Source of the DNA: Cyathus striatus
Lineage: Eukaryota; Basidiomycota; Agaricomycetes; Agaricales; Nidulariaceae
Length of the DNA: 64,000 nt
Direction: 5' to 3'
NCBI GenBank assembly: GCA_025738555.1
Contig: JAOVFP010000007.1
Location: 2,790,001-2,854,000 of the forward strand
The notes under the pieces were generated by a model that worked only from the letters and a program-made list of their open reading frames with translations, did not search any database and had not been told where the DNA came from. A program made the position numbers and the translations under genes. Below, piece after piece: positions 55,460 to 64,000 of the stretch (position 1 is the stretch's first letter; every line of letters begins with the position of its first letter).

Positions 55460-56890
55460 GTGGCTGTCATTCTGATTGATCAGAACCGGGGAGCCTCGAC
55501 AGCTTGAAATCAATCAAACAAGCTCAATGATTTATTTGTACTAAATTCAATGAGATATCAATAAGAAATCAATGAGAAATCATGAGAACTCAATGAAAAT
55601 TCATACTAAAATCAATGCAGTATCAATCACTGAGATCAATGAGTGTTCAATGGATTATTTACGAGCTCAATGAAAAATCATGAGTCCTGTTCATGTGTGA
55701 ATCAATGAAAAAATCAATGAAAAATCAATGGAATGAAATCAATGAATAACTCGAAATTAATAGGTACCCAACTACAGGATATACTAAACACTTGGGTTGT
55801 TAACTACATGATTATACATACTACTATATCTACTAAGCCATAAGTCCTTTTCTAACAACTCCGCTTTACTCTATATTACACATACCTGGAGAGCGAAATC
55901 ACTGTAGAACTCAATCAATTGTACTTAGTTAAAATTGTATCTCAATGCATAATTCAATGTAAAATTCAATCACTTGTACTTAGGCTAAAATTGTATTTCA
56001 TGGCTGAAATCAATGCAGAAATCAATGACTTTGTACTTAGTTAAAATTGTATTTCAATTCGGAATTCAATGCAGAAATCAATGACTTGTACTTAGTTAAA
56101 ATTGTATTAAAATGCGGAAATCAATGTAGAATTCAATCACTTGTAGTCAGTTAAAATTGTATTTCAATGCAGAGTTCAATCACTTGTACTTAGTTAAATT
56201 TGTATTTCATGGCTGGTAATACAAAGTCAAATAGGAATTTAACTACAATTTTAACTAAGTACAAGTCATTGATTTCTGCATTGAATTCCGAATTGAAATA
56301 CAATTTTAACTAAGTACAAAGTCATTGATTTCTGCATTGATTTCAGCCATGAAATACAATTTTAGCCTAAGTACAAGTGATTGAATTTTACATTGAATTA
56401 TGCATTGAGATACAATTTTAACTAAGTACAATTGATTGAGTTCTACAGTGATTTCGCTCTCCAGGTATGTGTAATATAGAGTAAAGCGGAGTTGTTAGAA
56501 AAGGACTTATGGCTTAGTAGATATAGTAGTATGTATAATCATGTAGTTAACAACCCAAGTGTTTAGTATATCCTGTAGTTGGGTACCTATTAATTTCGAG
56601 TTATTCATTGATTTCATTCCATTGATTTTTCATTGATTTTTTCATTGATTCACACATGAACAGGACTCATGATTTTTCATTGAGCTCGTAAATAATCCAT
56701 TGAACACTCATTGATCTCAGTGATTGATACTGCATTGATTTTAGTATGAATTTTCATTGAGTTCTCATGATTTCTCATTGATTTCTTATTGATATCTCAT
56801 TGAATTTAGTACAAATAAATCATTGAGCTTGTTTGATTGATTTCAAGCTGTCGAGGCTCCCCGGTTCTGATCAATCAGAATGACAGCCAC
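55460..56890. repeat. 1.43-kb inverted repeat with 646-bp, apparently identical arms
   Basis: Arms 55460-56105 and 56245-56890 are the same length and, on reading through them, show no mismatch. The spacer is 139 bp. The ends are GTGGCTGTCATTCTGATTG and its complement. The outer 300 bp of each arm is packed with ATCAATG/CTCAATGA-type motifs. The inner part consists of about 60-bp direct repeats containing TGTACTTAGTTAAAATTGT, which continue into the spacer. No gene inside. A possible ATGTTTG repeat flanks it at a distance of 5-6 bp (about 55448 and 56896). Looks like a foldback or MITE-type element, or an assembly artefact. Confidence 0.85.
55905..56240 (+). repeat. Tandem ~60-bp repeats in the palindrome centre
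   Basis: About six imperfect units of TTCAATCACTTGTACTTAG followed by TTAAAATTGTATTTCAATGC-like sequence. The first three to four units lie in the left arm and are mirrored in the right arm; the last two are in the spacer. Confidence 0.7.
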
Positions 56891-59760
56891 TAGTGATGTT
56901 TGACACGAGTATACATTAAAGACAGAACTGCAAGAAATGCAATTTTTAACACTCAGTACTCATTGCCTACATAATGCACAGTGTACTTAGTGTGGTTCGA
57001 ACAATAAGTATTTGGCAAAATAATAATAATATTCACGTGATACGTAATTTGCATCGAGACCGGACGCTTCTTCGGAACAACTTCTTCCGTTCTCTCCATC
57101 ATCTATTTTTCCCTTCGTACCGGATCCAGTACCACTGGAAATATGTCCCCTCTAATGATTGAAAACGATAAGTACATATGTAGAAGTATTGACAGATAAG
57201 CGCTAAGCGCTAAGGTGAGCTACATACTCCTTCCCACTGAGGGAGTAGATCTACTAGGCTTAGCGCTGCTATACTTACTATAATTCATCGTGTGGCAGTT
57301 CAAACGCTTATGCACTCTCAGCCTTTCCAAATTTCACAACTCAAGCTCAAGTATCACCGTGAATACGCTATCTTATGACGGGGTGCACACTGCATATTTT
57401 TCACAGCTGTAAGCCTCATATGCCCACCTGGGCTACAGACTGGAGAGGAAAACAGAGTTCAAAAGTACATTGACGTTGAACGTTAGCCCTTGTCTTTCGA
57501 AGTATCGGAGCTTTTGACTTTCGGAGGTTGGAAAAGTTAACGTACGTTATCTTCAATCTAGCGTCGTTTTGGTACTAACTCAAGTACTCTTCACGTATCT
57601 ACTTTCTCTCCATCCTCGTGTCATTCAATACTGCACAATATCTCAATCTCACGTAAAACCTGGTCTACTATTGCTTGAAGTTTTCTCCCAATTATCGACG
57701 ACAGGATCTCTACCAAGTCGCCACATCATCAACATTCTCATACCAACTTTTGAGAAGCAAGAATTTCCGATCCGATTCCATCAGTAGCATGGTTTGCGAT
57801 CGATATATCTTGTGGTCCTTGTGGCACATCGGTACTCATGCATCCAGATTGCTGTGACCCTTGGTGTATTTGAGTTGGTGGAAAAATGTTTTGATCGAAA
57901 GTGGCGTGGTTCAAGCTGGTGGAGAGAGGAAGAGATGGATTCTAGGTAGGATCAGGACGCTTTGGTGTGGTTTCTTTTCAAATTTACGAACACTTCATCA
58001 TGGTTCTTCAAGGTCTGATCACGCATATACTTTGTTCCTAGGCTTCTAGCTATGCCTCGGATATCCACTTCAACCCTCCATAATGGTCCTCTATTGATTC
58101 TACACGTTGATAGTCCACATGTCCCACATGCTTCGTGAGTAGTGCTATTAAGAGGTTCATGTTATAACGAAGCGCCCTGCTACCTATTGATCTGCAGCGT
58201 CGTTGCAGCTTATGCATTCCTCAATGACCACTACCCGAGGTATGTGGGTCATCGACTCCTCATTTCTCCGATTTCCGCTAAATGCAACGTTTTAGATGAT
58301 GGCGGAAGTTCGGCTGACTATTGGTCTGCAGCGTTGCAGGTCCTTGAAGTTGTTATATTCCATCTGAAGCTATTGTGGATGGGATATTTTCGATCATCTC
58401 TCGCGTATCTATCATTTCTTCAACCACATCTATCCATCTAATTAAATGTTCTAACAGCTTTCCCAAATTGAGGCATGGTAGAATGGAACAAGAGCTTCGA
58501 TGTCAATAATATACTGCATACTCAAGTGCGTGCTCTCTATTGAATCATTTTACGCACATAACAGACACCTTTGTGCATCATATTGCGTTCTTATTCCCTA
58601 TAAAATGGAACGTAGCGGTTCTCATCCACCTATTTTGCGACAAGAAGGTAGGATAAGATTGGGAGCAACGAAGTGCTTAGAGATGTGAAATCAGCTTCTT
58701 CCTTAAGTGATCAACCTTTGAACCTCGTATGACCCAGTTTGGATTAGTAATTGGTTATGATCATGGATCCGATCCATTGTAGTGTCATCAGACGTGATAA
58801 ATTCATATGTACGTAATAAGATCATCACGATCTTTATCCACGATGTATACCAGCTGTAAGTTAAACGTCAAGTGTTCACCTAGTATTAACGTGGCCATTT
58901 TACTATGATTCCGAATTTAACTAGATATACTAACTGATCGTTGTCTTTCCAACAGAACGCTACACAGTGCTATCACAATGATTTCAGTAGTCTTGAAATT
59001 TAAATCTATCGACAATAGTCTTTGGTGCATATGTGGATCCTGTACTAGATTTTTTAACTTATATGCGGTGGACTTAACAGCGTACTCCAGAAAGCGGTTT
59101 AGAGCATATTCGTCTATATCATCAGCGACGCCAATTCTGTCATTCCCTCTTGCAAAATGACTATGCACGGCCCACAAAGTATTTTATAATCCCATTATCG
59201 CTAGGTGCCCAGATCTATTTTGCACTGGACGCTCTGATAATACGCTACTAGGAAACATTGTTATTCTCGAAATACTCTGCGTGTTTACTTCACCCCCGCA
59301 TGGCATTCTACAGGGATTCTTGATAAAGTCTGGTAAAGAACTTCTGGGCGCCTCTATCACATCTATGATGCACTGCAACACTGATAATCAGACGAAGGTT
59401 TATAGGAATATCATGTTTCCCGCTGCTATATGCATTCTCAACTTCCTTCCGTGGAAAGCACACGGAGCTTCAACGTATTTGCGCCGGCCGTGTTGTAACG
59501 TAAAGCCTGGCTTTATCCTTCAGTACTTAATATGGCGGTAATTAGGAGACACAGTTATAGCTTTCCTATCGTTTTCGTTACCTGTTACTGCAATGGAGTC
59601 CCTTCCCCAAATTGTTTTAGTTTCTCTAGGGCACATGCAGAATGTTGCGGTACGTTTTTAACCATTTGGCTAAGACTTCCATTCATCATTATCTCAGTAC
59701 TTTCATGGTATGTAGCTACCCGTAGACCCACCGCATATGCTAAAGTTCTATCGATTATAA
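56891..59760. other. Mostly intergenic; some unassigned short frames
   Basis: I recognise no gene. The + frames at 57861-58049 and 58142-58441 and the minus frame at 58917-59177 (FARGNDRIGVADDIDEYALN) are open but have no motif I can name. Some could be remnants of fungal membrane-protein genes like the one at 59.8 kb. Confidence 0.35.
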
Positions 59761-59764
59761 GTGG

Positions 59765-60750
59765 CTAGCTTTGCTCTTTGGGTACGTCGTCTCATACATC
59801 GGGATGTGCACATCTTGACATTTCTAATCATAGGTATTCGAGCATCTCATCACACTGGACAAGGAAATAACTTACATCTGGGGGTCGCCACAATGGAGCA
59901 TTGTAAAAGTGTTATATGTCTTCGTGAGATATAACGCATATATCGATGCCTCATTAAACGTAGTGGGTAAGTCATATCGACTGGAATTTAGGCCTCATTC
60001 TGACTTAAATACAGTTCAATGTTTCCCTTTGCTTTCTTCGAATACATGCAAGTCGCTATACTACGCCATCATATGTTAGCTTCTAATTAGTTAACCCTGA
60101 GGACGTGCTAATCTTTTTCTGATCCATATTTATACTCCCAGGGTCTCTCGTGACCGGAATGACAGCCGCTGAAAGTTAGTATCTATCTCTTGCGATACAG
60201 AATATCTAATTCTTACTGCCAATAATTGCAGCCATCTTAACTTTGCGCGTCTGGGCAGTCTGGCAAAAGGGAAAATTAATAACCATCATATTAGCTGTGT
60301 ACTTCGTTATTGGTACCGTAGTACCAGTATTCGTTTTGGATGGATTTTTCGGAAGATCTCTTACATGTTCGTGAGCCAATAACTCTCGAGAAACAGATAT
60401 TCTGATACTTATGAAATCACTACTAAGTCGATTTACAAGACTTTCTTCCGAGTCATATAAATGGATGTCTTGCAACAAGTGGAAGAGTTAAATTGGAGGT
60501 GGCAACATGGGGCTTATTGTTGGGTTATGATGCCGGTGAGAGTGGTTCTTGAGACAATAGTTCTTCTTGCTAATGAGGACCCACTTTAACAGTTATGATG
60601 TTTTTAATGCTACCTCCTGCGTATCATGCTTGTTAGCAACAGGTCCATTTAATTATTTCAAATGCTGTACTAACAAGCTTTACAGATAAGAGAGGAGGTA
60701 AGACAACAATGGCAAACACAGTCATAAGGGATGGTAAGGACTGCTGCAAA
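59765..60750 (+). CDS. DUF6533-like seven-helix membrane protein, partial model
   Basis: Exons joined by short GT-AG introns give the DUF6533 pattern seen in many Agaricomycete membrane proteins: VFEHLITLDKEITYIWGSPQ followed by WSIVKVLYVFVRYNAYIDA (59833-59966). Then VQCFPLLSSN, VSLVTGMTAAES, and ILTLRVWAVWQKGKLITIIL with AVYFVIGTVVPVFVLDGFFG. A later piece (GLLLGYDA, about 60.51 kb) may be the next helix. The N-terminal exon and start codon are not certain (a candidate exon ends WLALLFG near 59779) and the C-terminus is not resolved. Family function is unknown; multi-pass membrane location is clear. It may be a pseudogene, since the later exons contain stops in the simplest reading. Confidence 0.5.
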
Positions 60751-61360
60751 TACAAGACTTCGAAAATTTTTAACATGATTAATTAGGAATCATTTATTAC
60801 ATATATTTATTCGGTGGGCATCACTGAAGATCATATACATGAATAACTGACTAGAACTTCCATCAGTGATTTCTTTAGTGAATGTGGTGGGGTTGTCGAA
60901 GCTCAGTGTAAGTGCCTGCATCTTGTACAACGCTAATCCGAATAATAACAACCCGGGTCCATTCATAGCCTGACTACTTTTCTATGCTTGCAATGTACGC
61001 GGTCATCAGTGCTTTCCTCTTGCGCCGGAACTAATAATGGAGAACTTTAGACTTGGTCGTGTAATCCATTCAACACTCACGTGTCGTGTCGTCTTGAATA
61101 TACGGGAACAAGGATGGGAAGCTCATCGATTACATAGTACCACTCTCACAGGGGTATAATTTCAGTCGCCACACCTCCATGTAGTAAATTCATAACACTC
61201 CGTACCAAAGAATCGAAATGTTAAAATATATCTTAAGACAACTACACGAAGTTTATGTCGTTTACTAAATACCAATCGATAATTTGCACCTTTTAGATCT
61301 TCGATATGACCAGTTCATAGACGTGGTGCATCAGCAAGCACCGGTTTTTGCATATAGCAT
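60751..61360. other. Intergenic or 3' part of the membrane-protein gene
   Basis: No clear coding. Possibly holds decayed last exons of the DUF6533-like gene. Confidence 0.35.
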
Positions 61361-61690
61361 ACTATAGTATGTATATGAATCCTTGTAACATGTATAACTT
61401 TTCAAATTAGCCAAAGTCACTGTATAGTAGTTTGTAGCACTCTGTAATGTAATTACTGTGCTGTATAGCTCTCTACAATTTATGAGAAATCTGTAGCAAT
61501 ATATAATGTAATTAGTATGCTATACATTACTATACAGTTTCCAAGTGCTATGCAATGATTTATAATGTAAGTAGTACACTATGTAATTTTATACAGTTCA
61601 ACACCAAGTGCTCTGTAATGATCTGTGATCTATCTAGTATGATATGTAGTATTATACAGCACTACTAAATTTAATAGTTGAAACTTGTAC
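61360..61690. repeat. Degenerate tandem repeats (~75-80 bp)
   Basis: Four imperfect units built around CTGTAATGTAATTA and TGCTATACAGT-like segments (for example near 61430, 61500, 61560 and 61610). AT-rich and non-coding. Confidence 0.5.
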
Positions 61691-64000
61691 GTAGTTGGTA
61701 ATACCCACAAATCTGCTACATATTACTTAAGTTCAACTCTCCGCTGTGGAGGGAGTAGTTGGTACTACAACCCAGTACTATACTTATAATTTGATTTACT
61801 TCGTTTCATTTGTCATTTACATTTAGTTATCTATTTCTACTTACTCTAAATTTCTATCTACATATTTCTATCTTCCTACTTTGGTTCTACAACGCGCTGT
61901 GGAAACAGTGCACTCGGATTTCTGTGTTTTCGTTCCGTGTGTGGACTTAGAGACGCGGTGCGGCCTCACCAAATATTGGGAAGCCGATGCCAAACAACAC
62001 GTGACACTCAGTAAAAACGAAAAGTCATGCGCGACAACTCATACACATTCGTTGCACTGCTACCAATACTTCCCTGAGACCTGTGCTAGTTGTAAATTGG
62101 CTATCATGGATACCCAGGATTTTGCACAGGCTCAAGTGGCCCTAAATGAGCAAACAATTGATAAGCCAATAATAAATAAGCCTACAGCAATAATATTCCG
62201 GAGAAATCACAACTCTATACAACCCTCTGTATATGTGTATATACTGTATATACCTACAATCACAAAATACACATATACATATACATATACAACTGTATAT
62301 ATACAGTCCGTATACTATAGTGTTGGAGCCTTAGACATGCTTCTGTCATTACGATAGTGCTTTTCGTCATGTGTTCGGCATGTGTGGCAGGGTGTGTGAA
62401 TTTCAAGCTTAGAGATAATTTTCGCTCATGTATAAAACATGCAAACATCATACATTCGGCATGTGGACTTTTAACTTTCAAATCTTAAATTAAAACGTTC
62501 GGATGCATCTATGTTTTATTTTTACTTTTATTCAATGATAAGAACCTCTGGTGTTCGACACATTCTGAGAATAGACACTAAATTTGTCACTGGCCTTGCT
62601 CAAATCCAACATTGTGAGATGACCTGTATAGTTTTTAATTGAGCACGTAGTATGACATAGACTCGATGGCACAGACTCGACCAACATGGTGCGTTCAATG
62701 GAGCAAAAATTCGTGGTGAAGAGGGAAACTTGGGGTTGAGGGTTGCTACGCAAAGGAATGCGAGTCGCTGGCACGTCCGTCAAGTGTAATAGTTCTAAGG
62801 TGATGAAATACAATAATCAGCGATGAATACAAAGGAAAACGGAAGAGAACGTCAAATTTGAAGTTCTGAGATGAAAATTGAGTGAATGAGGTTTCTTCAA
62901 CGAGTTTGGATGAGTAGAGCGGTGCAGAACGTTGCATACAGAGGCAGATAACGATATAGAACGCTTAAGACAAAGGCTCGAGAGGGCGAACTTCACTGGA
63001 TTGCTCGAGACCAACACATACAGTTTAAGTAGTAAAAGTGAAATAAATATACCTATAAAGAGCGAAATGAGTGTAAGTAAGACCAAGAAAAGATAGTATT
63101 AGAATAATTGTTTCAAGGAGCCGAAACACGAGCTTTTTCAATAGAATGCAGAGAATAAATGAGGAGATAAGGAGAGGGAGAGGGTATGTTGAGATGTCGA
63201 TATAAGGATGATAAGATCTTGAAGTACCACTGTTGGGTGGTCACTCAGTTACTTGAATTGATGTTATAAACATTCCTGTGGTGATGTTGGTGTTGATTAA
63301 ATTGCTAGCGTTGTGGCGAAGGGAGTGGAGGCAGAGAGCGTCGGGGAGCGTGTTGAGGTGGCAGAGATGATAACTTGAACGTAGACGCGCTGTTTCAAGG
63401 AACAAGTCATGTGACTGTACGCGTTCGCAGAACTTGTCGAATCGTCCGTTCCATAGTGCAGGCAGAAAGCCTGCTCTACAGTGGCACTTCATAATCTTAT
63501 AGTCATCTAATCAAAATATTGACCCTTGCACTTGTATCGTCACACATTTTGTACATTTCATCCCAAACAGCCTTGTAATTCGGCTCTTTAAATTTTGATT
63601 ATAACTATCTTCATTTACTATTTAAATTGGATATCTAGGCACCTTGCAGTACAATGATGTTTATACCTTCGTACTAATGTCTAAGTGTTCCGTACATATT
63701 CTCTTCCGTGTTATAACTTGCGCTGAAAGCTTTACTCATGCAAATTTCGCCTTAGCACATAATTGAAGTTCAACTACAGTAGTCTCAACCTTAACGCTGA
63801 ATGAACATGTCAGCGGCTCGCATTTAGCTGAATAAAACCCTTCAAATACAAATGTTTAGTGCCGAAATAAATTTTGAGAACAACATGGTAGTAGCAGCAT
63901 ATTACTGTAAACAGAAAGACTATAGACAATAACTTCTTAAAGCAATTCCCACTGGTGGAGCGAATTGGACTTGGACTTGGATAAATGAGAAAGTATAATT
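61691..64000. other. Intergenic, no firmly supported gene
   Basis: A TATACA-rich microsatellite-like stretch lies at 62220-62320. The + frame 61881-62357 and the minus frames at 62532-63086 and 63241-63492 have no motif I recognise. The minus frame at 62817-63086 starts with a hydrophobic helix (LISLFIGIFISLLLLKLYVL) and might be a small membrane protein, but nothing supports it further. Confidence 0.4.

Noticed and set aside
57569..58441. Possible gene on the + strand from several adjacent open frames
   Set aside because: Frames do not join with consistent phase and contain no recognisable domain.
62220..62320. Possible CRISPR-like or regulatory array of TATACA units
   Set aside because: Plain AT-rich microsatellite-like sequence without spacers of constant length; CRISPR is not expected in a fungal nuclear genome.

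Overview
The window looks like a chromosome arm from a basidiomycete fungus, probably an Agaricomycete. This is inferred from short (about 50-65 nt) GT-AG introns throughout, a flavin GMC alcohol oxidase, paralogous P450s, a sedolisin protease, a DUF6533-like membrane protein and a chromovirus-type Ty3/gypsy retrotransposon. No bacterial, phage or CRISPR signal was seen. No species can be named from the sequence alone.

Layout. 1-8.7 kb: repeat-rich, with a deleted hAT-type element (about 1.03-2.55 kb), a decaying array of tRNA-Thr-like genes on the minus strand (3.2-7.75 kb; one copy still folds as an intron-containing tRNA) and an SSU-rRNA-like scrap. 8.72-19.03 kb: a complete Ty3/gypsy element on the minus strand with 363-bp LTRs and a 5-bp target duplication. 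Its 5' LTR is split by a hAT-like non-autonomous element with an 8-bp duplication. 19-40 kb: the gene-bearing part. It holds a GMC oxidoreductase (+), a P450 (-), a small unknown gene (+), an NAPE-PLD-like metallo-hydrolase (-), a P450 pseudogene (+) and a sedolisin (-). The P450 pseudogene is cut by a 4.7-kb TIR element that carries the 5' half and promoter of a subtilisin gene plus a nested MITE. A 557-bp MITE sits 4 bp upstream of the sedolisin start codon. 40.3-43.8 kb: a hAT transposon with a recognisable transposase. 44.9-52.1 kb: a DIRS-like tyrosine-recombinase retroelement, interrupted by a 2.05-kb insertion that itself contains a solo LTR. 52.4-64 kb: mostly non-coding, with a strong hairpin, a class-II tRNA-like gene, a 1.43-kb inverted repeat with apparently identical 646-bp arms, a DUF6533-like gene and degenerate tandem repeats.

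Two themes stand out. First, the retroelements carry a CpG-decay signature. The six differences between the gypsy LTRs all fit CpG transitions. All 15 internal stops in its one continuous 2.7-kcodon frame are TGA, with no TAA, TAG or frameshift. The DIRS recombinase has lost Arg residues to Cys, His and TGA. This suggests cytosine-methylation-linked mutation of transposons. Second, the insertions are nested: P450 <- TIR element <- MITE; gypsy LTR <- hAT-like element; DIRS <- unclassified insert <- solo LTR. Target duplications and restored reading frames give a relative order of events. All domain names come from motifs read by eye; no database search was run.
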